This document shows, in pieces, positions 46,426 to 57,600 of a stretch of 64,000 bases of DNA (positions are counted from its first letter, which is position 1; every line of letters begins with the position of its first letter). The DNA is from Breviolum minutum Mf 1.05b.01. Its lineage: Eukaryota; Sar; Dinophyceae; Suessiales; Symbiodiniaceae. The DNA is taken from contig DF239086.1 in the NCBI GenBank assembly GCA_000507305.1, positions 213,343-277,342 on the forward strand, given 5' to 3'. A model generated the notes under the pieces. That model was not told the DNA's origin. It was given only the letters and a program-made list of their open reading frames with translations, and made no database searches. The position numbers and the translations under genes were made by a program.

Positions 46426-47361
46426 GGATGGAACACAGCATCCTGGTCACAAACCATGGCCTGGTCGTGCCTTTGTTTGAAAGGAAACACCAAGCACTTC
46501 CCATTCAAAGATGGCTAAATGACAAAAAAAGATCCTATTCTATTCGCATCATGTTCTCATATCGCCAGGATTCATCAATCAATTACAGCTGCAAAGCTAC
46601 GGCATCAAAAACTTGACCTTTCTTGGACCAACGTCACCTTCAACTTCTTTGTGCCTTTCGCTAAGAACACTTCAAAGTAAAACGGATGGCACAAGAACGA
46701 CCTACCCTCCAGGGAATTAACATATCCCACCTTCAAACATGATTTTTGATGGGATATGTTAGTTCCCTAGAAGGTATCTTTTGTTGACAAATATTTCGGA
46801 TTTCCAATTCATTGGATTGCTGGAGTGGGGTCAAAATCTCCCACACAACTGGCTACAAATTTGTGCCCAAGTGACAAAGTCGGGTTGCTGACACGTTGCT
46901 AAGATGTCCTGTAAACGAAACAGAAAAAAACAAGCAACAAGCAGCCTCTGACCGTTTTCAGGCTGCCAAAAACATATGATTCAATATATTGACAGGAAAA
47001 GTAGGCTATGTACCAATAGAAACTAAACAAAAGGTCTATCAAATTGATCTATCTACATGTAAAGTTCAAAAAAAACAAACACCATAAACTAAACACAACT
47101 GTTTTCTCTCGATTCTTTTGAGGATGCCACCCGTGCTTCTGTATTCCATCCTGCTGAATTTAGCACTATCGGAGGGACCTGGTCAAAAGTATCGTGCACC
47201 ATGAAATGATTTTGTTCAGAAAACTTCCCCGGCAATCAGAAAACATAAAAACATAGCATCCATTTCAAGGAATCACCCTGGAGGTATCTTAAAAGTTATT
47301 AGTTGGTAAATTGGGAGAGCAAATCCTTGTTTGTAAAGCCGCCATTGGTTTCGAGGTCCAT

Positions 47362-47657
47362 CTATACAATGTTCTGCTCACTTTCAAGGCTTGTCCACAG
47401 AATCATCACCATTATCATCCTACCAGTAGGATCACGTAGAGCAACATGTTCCAATGCTAAAACCAAAGTGGAAGTTGCTCCAAGGTGTTTTCTGGTTTCA
47501 ATTGTTTGGCTTCTCTCTGCTTCAGCCTCCAGGGGGCTTCCCCAAACATAGACATAGAACTTCCGAACGAATCTGGTGAGGTATGCAACTGGAACTTTTG
47601 AGTTCCCATCTTGTCCCCCAACACACCGAAAAATTCATAGGTTTGTGGCCAACCCAT
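47362..47657 (-). CDS. Coding region with two overlapping frames
   Basis: One frame reads GWPQTYEFFGVLGDKMGTQK, FQLHTSPDSFGSSMSMFGEA. Another, open over its 3' part, reads EAERSQTIETRKHLGATSTL, VLALEHVALRDPTGRMIMVM, ILWTSLESEQNIV, stop. A small intron or an indel between them would explain both. Confidence 0.45.
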
Positions 47658-48545
47658 ACAGTCATATATAGATGTATATGTATTCTAGTGGGGCTGAGTT
47701 GCAGAATAACCCCACGAATTCCCAGTAAACCACCCAAACAAAAAATACATGTGCCATGCTGTTTTGTCAACAAATTGCAGGTTAGATGTGCACGCCCCAG
47801 AAACAAACATAGCACCGGGCCCCAAAAGGGAAGCCGGAAACTAATCTTCCAACCATTGGTTTTCAGAGCAAAAATGTTGGTTTCATCCCATAAATCCCAA
47901 ATAGATCCCATAAATCCCACTGGGGAAACCCTCAAGAATCCCATAAACCCCATTCAGGGAAGGTACGCACCATGCCAACACATGGATTATGACCCATGGA
48001 TCCCATGGGTTTTCAACCTCCGAGGCGGCGGAGTGTGACCACCATGCGCTGGAGAAGAAGTCATGCTTCCTGCTTCGGAGAATACCAAGTCATGAATATA
48101 AATCGATATTCCATGAAAATAAGTGATATCATGATGCAATCATGATGAAATCATATGAAATGATGTGAAATCATATGAGTTAAGTCAAGTCAAATCAAAC
48201 ATGTCATATGAAATCACATGATGTTCATTGAAGCCTTTTTAAAGCCTTCACTGACGTATAAGTGGCTTCCCTCAATGTCCGTCAATGTATAAGTGCATGA
48301 TACCAACCCGTCTAAGAACCTATGAAGAACCGAGCCCAAAAAACAATTTGATCATGCCAGCTGAAAGGAAAATGATAGGTGCTTTAAATGATAGAATAAT
48401 GTGTTTTTAGAAATACCAGCAAAAAGACAGGTGTGATATTGAATGATACGTACATGCATATGTGTCAATACGCTATATCTTTCGCAGCTGGACCTGTAAT
48501 TGGATGTACATTGGGTACCAGTTGACTCAGTTGAACATGTCTTTT

Positions 48546-48629
48546 TCATGAATGTCCCACAGCCCCGTCCACTTTGCCTGTGAAGTGTCTCCAAACATCG
48601 CACTTCAAAGGATCCCGTCGCAGCCACCA
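48546..48629 (-). CDS. Candidate exon (WWLRRDPLKCDVWRHFTG)
   Basis: Acceptor AGGCCCTTGGCAG; 27 codons then stop, with an internal GC donor option at CAG before GCAAAG. Confidence 0.4.
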   Translation of the reverse strand, partial: WWLRRDPLKCDVWRHFTGKVDGAVGHS

Positions 48630-49037
48630 CTGCCAAGGGCCTAACATGAATAGTTGATTTTTGGTAAAAATACCAGTCCCATGGATCCTATGGGCAATCA
48701 TGCTTGCTGTATAGTTGAAATGACTTCCCAGGAGGCGTTCTACAAAACATGTCTTGTAACATCTTGCAACTACTTGGCGTACTGTGTTTGCAAATAAGCA
48801 AATCAATCAATGGACAATTAGAGAATAGATGAAATCACCTAGTACGCAAACCCCAAACTTTCCCAGGGCCTGTAGCAAACCCCTAGATGAGGAGCTATGA
48901 GATATGTGCAAAAACCACTGCTTACATACTTTCAGGGGATATTCATCTTATTTTTTAAGCAGCTATATTTGCTATCATACTACCACAGCATCATTTAACC
49001 TGCATCCATCAAAATCACAGGGATTATTGAAGGTTAT

Positions 49038-49215
49038 TCAGTGGGTAAAACACTGAGTTTGGGCATAGAAAACTTCACCAAATTTATCACCTTCACCTTC
49101 ACTGGTAATGCTCCGGTCATGAAATCGACACCCCTCCAACCCACGAAACTTGCGGGATGTTTTTGCATTTTTGTTAAACATCTCAAATACGTAGTGAAGG
49201 AAAAAACACAAAACC
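49038..49215 (-). CDS. Candidate terminal exon, 58 codons
   Basis: Acceptor TCTCCCCCCATTTCAG. Reads VLCFFLHYVFEMFNKNAKTS, RKFRGLEGCRFHDRSITSEG, EGDKFGEVFYAQTQCFTH, stop. A second frame is open through the same bases, but this one is more balanced. Confidence 0.5.
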
Positions 49216-49344
49216 CTGAAATGGGGGGAGATTTTCCCAAGTGAAAAAAAACAAATTAAATGTAAACAAATGCATGTGAATGTACATCATTACTGGATAT
49301 CAGCACAAGTCGGTCCTGAAATGTGGTATTTCAAACAGTTTCGC

Positions 49345-49445
49345 CTAGTTGGTGGTTGAACCCACCCATTTGAAAAATATGCGCGTTCGTCAAATTGGAT
49401 CATCTCCCCAATCTTCGCGGTAGAAAACAAAATGAAACCCAACAC
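49345..49445 (-). mobile_element. Family C element
   Basis: Ends GTGTTGGGTTTC and CCACCAACTAG. Flanked by family J sequence, not by a recognisable exon, so this copy is probably inside a larger intron or intergenic. Confidence 0.65.
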
Positions 49446-49624
49446 CTAGAAATTAATAGGGAATCCGGGAATCCTTATAATGGGCATATAAACCCCTTAC
49501 ATGGGGTTGTTGACTATCCCCTACCATGTTTCACAGTTGAATCAATCCTGCAGGATGCCATATTTTCGCCAAAATACTGAGGTCCAAGCCCAAGTTTCCA
49601 CCATACCATTGACCGGTCGGTCAC

Positions 49625-49754
49625 CGGTACGGCGCCATGGCATGATCAAAGCCAGCACCAAAACCAAAAAAAACACTGTGTGCCGGATTTTTTCCGTGGC
49701 AGCTTTTTTGATGTGGTCAGAAATGAATGGCAGTTTCAACACTTTAATTTTCAA
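49625..49754 (-). CDS. Candidate exon with membrane helix
   Basis: Reads KVLKLPFISDHIKKAATEK, IRHTVFFLVLVLALIMPWRR up to donor GTGACC. 5' edge unresolved. Confidence 0.45.
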
Positions 49755-49826
49755 ATGCTCCTGAATGCTGGCATGTCAAAAATTCTAGTTTCATGATTTG
49801 ACCTTCTCTCGTCTACGTTCTCCTCT

Positions 49827-50048
49827 CTATAGTAAATTTAAATTGATCTCACAAACACGATCTGTTGAGAGATTTGCAAAGAAGTCATTTTGGAACAGTT
49901 TGCAACATTCCATAGAAACACACCGAAAAAACAAATCTAGAAAATCCCAGCGCACAACATCTGACCATGACATGTGGTGCAAAAAATCATTGGGATTTGA
50001 CTCTTTTGGTTTGCCGGATACATAGGATTCCATCACCAGGATTGCCAA
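49827..50048 (-). CDS. Open frame, 73 codons, strand uncertain
   Basis: Reads ESNPNDFLHHMSWSDVVRWD, FLDLFFRCVSMECCKLFQ. The plus strand frame is also basic and protein-like, so only one of the two can be right. Confidence 0.3.
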   Translation of the reverse strand: MAILVMESYVSGKPKESNPNDFLHHMSWSDVVRWDFLDLFFRCVSMECCKLFQNDFFANLSTDRVCEINLNLL

Positions 50049-51003
50049 CCGTTGACCCCGACTCTTGGGCTGATGAGCTTGGCTGATGGGAGCTTGCTTG
50101 AACCAAGGATTTTGAGGGATGTATCAGCGATTATTATGATATTTTTTTTCGCAAGTGGCAAGTAGTACTGTAGTATAAGTTGTATGACTTATAAACATAT
50201 ACAGGCCGGGAAGAGCTCATGAAACTAGAGAAAAATGATGGTTCACTGGGCGATGTTGCATAGTCTTGGATTCACGATCCAGGGTGAATGAAGTAAAACA
50301 TGATTCAAAACAAGGAATCCTACCATTACTTGCTGAAGACACCGGAAAAAAACAAAAAGGACCCTCAAAGAGGAGGGAGATACTTCCTTCTAAGCCAGCT
50401 TCCCGGACCTATCATCCTTTCTCGTGAAATGGGAACCCCGGAAAAAAAAACAACGGGCTACCAATGGGCATGGTCCATGCAAACAAACTGCTGTACTGTA
50501 ATTGAAAAACGAGTTGATGACTTCACTCTCACACCAATGTGTATATATGTGTTTTTTAAATATATATATATAATATATATACATACAGTACACTATCCCT
50601 TTCTTTGGATACTTTCCAACAGAGTGAGACATGTGAGACCTTAAAATGGACGGTTTCCGTAGGTAGTCCTGCTAAAATGAATCATTTACTAGCTCCTCAC
50701 GAAACAAATGGAAATACCATCATATATACTCATTAAAAAATGTGTGTAAATAAAACAAATATATTATAATAAATATCTATTATTATTATCATTATTATCA
50801 TTATTATTATACAAACGTCATTGAAAAAAACACAAAAGGAGTAAGTTCGTGTAACACCTTCCTTGCCACAAAAGGGCTCACTAGGTCCGGTGGAAACATC
50901 TAGGAGGCGAGTTCACCCAAATTCCCCTGAAATTGCATGCCTCCACACACACACAATGATAGGCCAATGATGATAATGATGCTTAAAATATCAAAAAACT
51001 CAC

Positions 51004-51101
51004 TTACCCTCCAGGGAATTAACATATCCCACCTTGGGAAAAGGAAAATCATCTTCAAAATGCCATTTTTTGGGGGGATATGTTAGTTCCCTGGAGGGTA
51101 T
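51004..51101. mobile_element. Family B hairpin element
   Basis: TACCCTCCAGGGAATTAACA at one end and TGTTAGTTCCCTGGAGGGTA at the other. Other copies: 12175-12276, 46703-46777, 52850-52937 (inverted internal order). Confidence 0.8.
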
Positions 51102-51246
51102 CCTTGTCAGCCCTAACTTAGCATTAAAAATAGAAACACTGCCATTTTTTTGGGTTGAAACTTCACGCCTTAAACAATCCTTAAACCTCCTAATGTCAGC
51201 AAAAACCTCGACATGGCACTGGTGAAATAGCACTGGTGAAACTCAC

Positions 51247-51410
51247 CTTTTGGAATCTTCTCTCGTTTCGATGTGACGATTCATCTGGTTTCGCATTCGG
51301 AAACACTTTATCGACTGAAATCTCTCTTCCAGTCTCCCATCTTTCACGGCGATAAGCGGATATCCCGGATTTATCCCCCTCAGCCGAAATTGGTGGTGGT
51401 GAAATGAGAT
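51247..51410 (-). CDS. Candidate exon, 54 codons, strong splice sites
   Basis: Acceptor AGATTTGCCAG and consensus donor AAAAG/GTGAGT. Reads LISPPPISAEGDKSGISAY, RRERWETGREISVDKVFPNA, KPDESSHRNERRFQK. Its first two bases complete a codon begun in 51468-51522. Confidence 0.65.
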
Positions 51411-51467
51411 CTGGCAAATCTACCGATTTTTTGTGGATTTTTCAATATGAGTTTTCTGAAGTGTCAC

Positions 51468-51522
51468 CAAGCAATGACCGGAAATTCGGAGGAATAGCTA
51501 CAAGGACGTCTTCCGGATATAT
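51468..51522 (-). CDS. Candidate exon before a 57-nt intron
   Basis: Acceptor GATTGCGTAG, donor GTGACA. Reads IYPEDVLVAIPPNFRSLL plus one base; removal of the 57-nt intron gives an Asp codon and continues into 51247-51410. Confidence 0.6.
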
Positions 51523-52070
51523 CTACGCAATCTACCTTGGAAAAAGGGGTCCGTCCTACCATGGTCCTATTCATCAATTTGTTTTAAAAAGCTGAGGTCG
51601 GGGCCGGTTTCATCCAATTCACCTCCTGCTTTGCAGGGTCAATGGGTGGGTCTTCCTGCAATGAATTTTGATTCAAAAGTTTTGGAAGGTTTTGGCTTGA
51701 AGCAAGGATAAGATGAAGACTTATATCTAGACTCTAGACCATTCTCTTACACAACTGGACCATTTAGACTTATCACCACATATCAACAGAATCACAACTC
51801 ATCAACTCAAGCAAATGTTGGTTAGTTTCAAACGGCAAAACCTTGAGAGTCAAATTTTGTGAGGCCCAATTTTTTCAGGCCGTTTCACAGGCAACCAATT
51901 TGAATACTAAAACTTCTTCAAACTTCACCCTTTGGCTCGTCCAGTCGTACCAACTTTCTGGGAAATCCGCAGATTCTTTTTGGACCCGGCCGTGTCTCGT
52001 TTGGTGTTGAAAGTCATCCAATTCTTAAGGATAAACAAAAAAAAACAAACGACCATCAAAAAACACGGTT

Positions 52071-52178
52071 CTTGTTGGTGGTTTCAACCCACCCCTTTGA
52101 AAAATATTATATAGTCAAATTGGATCATGAAACCCCAAGGATCGGGGTGAACATAAAAAATGTTTATTAAACCACCAC
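52071..52178 (-). mobile_element. Family C element, possible intron
   Basis: Ends GTGGTGGTTTA and CCACCAACAAG, 108 bp. The candidate exon 52179-52237 ends at its 5' edge, and the frame continues TVFFD on the other side. Confidence 0.6.
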
Positions 52179-52237
52179 CCAGTGTTTGTGTCTGTTTGGG
52201 GCCTGTTCGCCGGGAGCTTGTGACTATAGTTGGGAAT
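52179..52237 (-). CDS. Candidate exon ending at family C element
   Basis: Acceptor TTGAAAATTCAG; reads IPNYSHKLPANRPQTDTNT and ends GG before GTGGTGG of the element 52071-52178. Confidence 0.45.
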
Positions 52238-53159
52238 CTGAATTTTCAAAACCAAGGAAAGCCCCCTCAGCCCGAAATGATGAACCAGGGTTTTGACACC
52301 AAAAAGGCCGCAAAAGACAAGTCTGTGACATAACAAATTGACATAAACCTCGAATTTCCCTAATAAAAAAAAAATCCCAGTAGATTACAAAAAAAAGGTT
52401 GGGGTGTGATACCTCCGCTACAAGTTGACTTGTAAGACCAGAATGTTGAAATTTCAACTCCTTAAAGGTCTAATTAATGAAGAGCCTGTTCTATAAATTC
52501 CAATCGTGGGCTTCCATGTTTTTTGGTCGGCCGAGGGTAGGCAAATCTTTTGACATGTCGTAAGCGCACTCTGAATATAAATTTACACACATCTATTTTA
52601 CATAAACATATACTTATTATGCAGATGCAGAATAATTGCACACTCTATTAACAACACGCACATTCTGTCTAACGACACATGTTCCAAAAGTTCTTTTTGC
52701 ATTGCTCCATTGCAGCTGGGGTCAAACTAACCTAGCACTGTCGAACTCCATAGGCTTACAATGTCTTGGTGATGTCAACCTGCAGTTTGGGAAAACAAGA
52801 ACATCCATGCAGTAATTTAGAAGAATAAAAACCCAATGAATCATACAATCCTGGCAACTAACATATCCCCTTTTTAAGGCCTTTTTGAGATGATTTTCCT
52901 TTTCCCCAGGTGGGATATGTTAGTTCCCTGGCGGGTAAATCCGTCTTTTCTGAATGTTCGCCTAAAAAAGCATCCGTATCAAACATAATATCCTGCCTCA
53001 AAAGGCCAACTTACAGTAAACATTAATTCATCTATAGGACTTGTGCCCCCCGCACAAAAAAAAAAAACGGATAACCAAGGAGTGTCTGAGGTCAAAATGA
53101 TTCGAACAATTTCTTTGACATGGAATCAACCGAGCGCCATGGACGACTGGACACAAGCA

Positions 53160-53240
53160 CCGAGTTTTGTCAGCATCTCGAACCCATCTCAACAAATGTT
53201 GTTTCTGTCAAAGGTTCGGTCATTGGTCCATCCAACACAA
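53160..53240 (-). CDS. Candidate exon (DGPMTEPLTETTFVEMGSR)
   Basis: Reads MKDFVLDGPMTEPLTETTF, VEMGSR on the minus strand; boundaries not resolved. A plus-strand frame overlaps. Confidence 0.3.
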
Positions 53241-53328
53241 AGTCTTTCATCCCCACATCATACTTCAGATCATCTCATGACCCCAGTATCTGATGACCAG
53301 TACCCCTGAAAAATCGAGGCAGACTGAT

Positions 53329-53399
53329 TGAACTGACCCAAAGAATTTAATGTACATGGATGTACATTGAACTGACCCAAAGAATTGAATGTACATATA
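53329..53399 (+). repeat. Direct duplication, 33 bp x 2
   Basis: TTGAACTGACCCAAAGAATT occurs at 53329 and 53367 with similar tails ending in TGTACAT; separated by 5 bp. Confidence 0.85.
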
Positions 53400-55271
53400 T
53401 GATCATATATATAATAAAAAATATATGTATATATTATAATAATCCTAGCCACTTGGCTAAAGGTTGATACTGCTACACGTGCGATCATGCGACCATGTGC
53501 AACGAAAAAGCCCGTAAAATATTTTTGGTCAAACAGTAACCCATGGGACCTGCTCTTCCAATCTGACTTCGTGTTGTCCCCGACTCTGTTTACCCAATGA
53601 ACAATTACACCATCTTTTTGATTTTCTCATCACCCACCCTTCAACAACAAAAATACAACAAAAATAAAAAAGAAGTCCCCCTTGGCTCGAAAAAGGTGGA
53701 TGGATCCATTTAAGGAGGTTATTTTGATGTTTTTTGAAACCCCTTGAAATGGGGGCCCCTAAACAATTAACCCCTGTCACATACACCTTATATAGTGGGA
53801 ATTTATTGGGTATAATCCCCGTCCTGAAATCCTGGACAGATCAACTCTTCCTGCAGGATAAATTCATCCTTCCCAAAACTTGGGGGGAACAAAATAATCC
53901 CAAGTTTAAGGTTGATGACCATCCCGGATGCATAGAAAGAAACAATGCCAGCTTAGAGTCCCAGCACAAATTGCCACCAAGACATGTCAGAGTCAAAATC
54001 TGTCAAAGACATCAAACACTGACCAAAAACAACCGACCTGAAATCCGTGACGGTCCGCCATTCTCAGAAGTCGTTGTCAATTGCTGCTCTCTACCATGCT
54101 ACTTGAGACAGCGGAAGAATCACCAACGCCTTGCGGTAGGCGAAATCGGGTTCTGACATCCGATGGGAGCGGACGAAGCCGCACAAGGACGAAGCCGTTC
54201 TGAACCGCAGTATGAAAAAGATATGGAAACCGAAAACCTTAGTCTCCGGTTAAGGCTAGTAGGAACCCCTTATTTAAACACATTCTATGTCAAAATTGAA
54301 ACGTGGATACAAGTCCGACCTATAGTCATCTTAGACTATCTAGGTCTGATGTGAGTGTGGAATCCCAAGAAGAATCGCAATTTAACAAGATGTCAATAAG
54401 TCAGAAATTTCTGTTGAGATAACTTCTATCACTCTTTGGATTCCATGCTTCTGAGAATCAAAGGTTTGTCGCACTCTGAAGAATCGTCCGGCGTACGTTT
54501 TCGGGAAAAGTCAAAACTTTGATGCGTATATCGCAAACTCAGGAATATCATTTAAACAAACCCATGGTGTTTTTGGATGTAAAATCGATGCATATCTTGG
54601 AAGCATCCGATATGATTTCACGATAAAAATCTTGGGACGCGAAACTCTCTGAGATCTGGGGCATCCCCAGGACCCATATTTTCGTAGTCAGAAAATCCCA
54701 TCTGAAACGAACAGTTTTTAGCACCTGAAAATTGGTGGTACGTTGTACTTTCCTTTTTGGGATATGCCGTTTTTTTCACGGGGATATGTTAGTTTCAGGG
54801 GAGGTGAAAAAAAATCACATAAGGTTTGAGGCATCACAAAAAAAAAGCCAACCCACAAAAGAACCCGATGGCAATCATATCCCAATCATCAAAGGTTTTG
54901 ACTAAAAATACTTTTTGCACTTCTTGTGGAAACATCCAATACGCCTTCCAAAATTGAATCAACTTTACACCTGCGAAATTTTATCAATAGATACCGAAGA
55001 TGATGGCATTGGACAAAATGCATTTTCTTCAAATATTAGGCTGTTTTGAGTATCGGTTCGTCAAATTTCATGGGGAACTTAATACTTCTAACTTCTAGCA
55101 ATACACCCCCGAAAACTATAACATGGAACCCAAAGATTGGTGCTTTGAGATGTTTTCTCCTTTTCCAAGAGGAATTTTCAGGTTCCATGTTTTTTTGTGT
55201 TTTTTTTTTGGTGTATTTTCCTCCTAAACATTCCACCCGAAGAAACTTCTTGCAAAAAAAAACGCAGAGTT

Positions 55272-55447
55272 TCAGAGAGTTCCCGGCACGCCTGACATAG
55301 ACTGTGACATACTTGAACCACCGGCAGTGCTACCACCACCACGTCGCTTTCCCTTGCTTTGTAACTTGATAATCTTCATCAATTTCTTCTCCTCAAAAAA
55401 TGAAGATAACTCAAGCTTCCGGACTCCAAACTCGAGTTTGGAAGTGA
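55272..55447 (-). CDS. C-terminal exon, basic then Gly/Ser-rich
   Basis: Reads FGVRKLELSSFFEEKKLMKI, IKLQSKGKRRGGGSTAGGSS, MSQSMSGVPGTL then stop TGA. The switch from charged helix to Gly/Ser/Met-rich tail is typical of a real C-terminus. Acceptor may be CAAACTCGAG. Confidence 0.55.
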
Positions 55448-55676
55448 AAATCAATCATTTTCTTTTTGGGATTTGGGTTCGGGGATTTTCAAAATCATCA
55501 CTTCGAAAAAAACATGTTTAGTGAAGGGGATTTTCACATTATCCTAAGCTGTTTTTTTGAATGTTGAGTGCTCGATATGCCTAAAAAAAACAGACTTTTC
55601 ATACCTGAAGCAGTCCGGGACCTAAAATATGTTTGTATTACAGAAGGCGAGAATCTGAGAAGGCCTACCCTAGTCA

Positions 55677-55822
55677 GTACTTGGAGGATCGTCGCAGTGG
55701 ATGTAGGTAAGTAAACCATGGTTGGTAAGTTCCCCAACTGGGATTGTTCCCCTTCCAAATGGCCTAACATACGGCTTATCAATGGGACTTGCCAACTACT
55801 TACTGGCATGATCCTCCAAGTA
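55677..55822. mobile_element. Family K element
   Basis: TACTTGGAGGATC and GATCCTCCAAGTA ends, 146 bp. Second copy 44750-44888; half copies at 8598-8636 and 25470-25515. Confidence 0.75.
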
Positions 55823-56587
55823 CCCCAAAACCATACTCATTCTAGGCATATTCCACCTACTGAAGAAACTAAAACAAACAGCGAAGACATGTCAGTCTGA
55901 GAGTCATTGGATTCAGGGACCCCCAAAACAAAACACACAAACCAATGCCCACCTTAAAACCAAGTTAGATTGATACCCCCCTTTGACAAACAAACTCTTA
56001 TATAGATCTCTTCACAACAAAAAGGGACACTTTTTTGAGCCTTGGATGTTGTCACCATTTGGAGCTTTGTTTCCAGAAAACCATTCCATGGAAATTAGGC
56101 CTCACCTAAATTGTACCGTGACACTATTTGGGTGACATCTATAATATACCTTCCCTGAAACTCACATTTTCGCCCCTGGAAATGGATGGTTGAAATACGA
56201 TCGTTTCCTTTTGGGGCTCGGCCTATTTTCAGGTGTGAACTGTTAGTTTCAGGGAGTGTATAAATTTATATGTATATATAGATATATAGATATTTAAATA
56301 TTTGCATTATATAAGTTGCAGGTAAACCGTTGTAAATATGTGTACGTCTCGGTTCAGAAACCCAAGGGTTACCCATCGGTTTTTCTGAACCCAATTTTAA
56401 GAATTAAATCAGTTCGAGTCTATTTTACGACTTCACATGTATTCAAAAAACAAGGGATAGTCGTTGATGAAATAAATTTCTTCACCCTGGATTTCCCAGA
56501 AATTCCTCGGAGAAATTTCAAGCCGAGGAAGTCACTAACTATTCACAAGCTGCAGGAACTTAGTTTTGAAAGTTTGTTGAAAGGCCA

Positions 56588-56765
56588 TCAAGAAAGGCCA
56601 AACGCAGCTGGGTTGAACTTGTAAGCTGTGGAGATTTGGATTCGACAAACGGCCCCCAGCTTGGGGATCATCGTTACCATTCCAGGGATCTTCATAGAAG
56701 AATCAGAATCCCCTTCCATAAGGATTCTGATCGGAGAGAAAATCGCCGAGCCCAACCACCAGTTA
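56588..56765 (-). CDS. Coding stretch (GSAIFSPIRILMEGDSDSSM)
   Basis: Reads GSAIFSPIRILMEGDSDSSM, KIPGMVTMIPKLGAVCRIQ, ISTAYKFNPAAFGLS then TGA. A plus-strand frame of 102 codons lies immediately left (56316-56624) and is also protein-like. Confidence 0.5.
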
Positions 56766-56809
56766 CCCCCAAATCACTTCATGTCAATATTATATCAATC
56801 ATATTTCAA

Positions 56810-56995
56810 TCATGTCATGCAATCACTTCTTCGCTTCTTTGTTGGAAATTCCATTGAATCATCTTCGAGATTTTTTTTCCCCGCCGGCTTTAGCGGGTAA
56901 GAAACAAGAACTTGGATGTTATGCCCCTGAGGATCCAGATTGGTGTTGGAGTCGAAGCACACCAAATCATCACCCAACCCATGCCTTCTGGTCAC
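56810..56995 (-). CDS. Coding stretch with nuclear-signal-like end
   Basis: Reads RHGLGDDLVCFDSNTNLDPQ, GHNIQVLVSYPLKPAGKKN, LEDDSMEFPTKKRRSDCMT, stop. PTKKRR resembles a basic nuclear localisation signal. Upstream in another frame is KKIDGTNSLEYAWHGLVQPV, so an intron or indel near 57000 is possible. Confidence 0.5.
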   Translation of the reverse strand: MTRRHGLGDDLVCFDSNTNLDPQGHNIQVLVSYPLKPAGKKNLEDDSMEFPTKKRRSDCMT

Positions 56996-57480
56996 GTTGG
57001 TGGGTCCATATCACAGGTTGTACTAGGCCATGCCATGCATATTCAAGCGAATTTGTTCCATCAATCTTTTTCTACCACAAAACAACCACCAAGCTGAACA
57101 AAAATCGTTGCCAAGATTCCAGATCGGCAACTTTATCCAGCTCCTGTCAAAAGAAATGTATCAGGAGTTCATGTGGAACTTACATGCTTTATATTCTTTC
57201 CAACCTGGTTGTGCTCATGAACGAAAATGGTCATGATAATTACTACAGGAACAAAATCACTACCAACTTACTGTTTGGCTGTTTGACTGTTAGTGGGACA
57301 GGGCTACTAACCCAAATCATATACCAGTGATTTCTACCGGGAACCTGAAACATCCACTTTAAAATGAATGTTTCAATTCGATGATGAACCAAAATCTTTA
57401 CCACGGAAAGATGGTTGGAAATCTCCATTTCCATCCACTTAAAACAGGTTGTTTAGGGTACCAGGTACAGTAGAGCTTCG

Positions 57481-57600
57481 TTAATTCCTTCCACGCCCGC
57501 CCACCGAAAAACCCGAGCGGCGGTTTGCCTCTTCTGCCATTTCGGATCGCGGCCACGGTGCTGTTGGAGCAGTAGAACCGCCAAAGCGTTTGATCGTATC
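57481..57600 (-). CDS. Channel terminal exon (IKRFGGST...PWP, stop)
   Basis: Acceptor GGGCCTTTTTGCAG, then DTIKRFGGSTAPTAPWP and a basic/Gly-rich end ...FSVGGRGRN, stop TAA at 57481-57483. Forty codons including stop. Phase 0 fits exon 8. IKRFGGST followed by PWP is the usual C-terminus of this family. Confidence 0.82.
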   Translation of the reverse strand, partial: DTIKRFGGSTAPTAPWPRSEMAEEANRRSGFSVGGRGRN

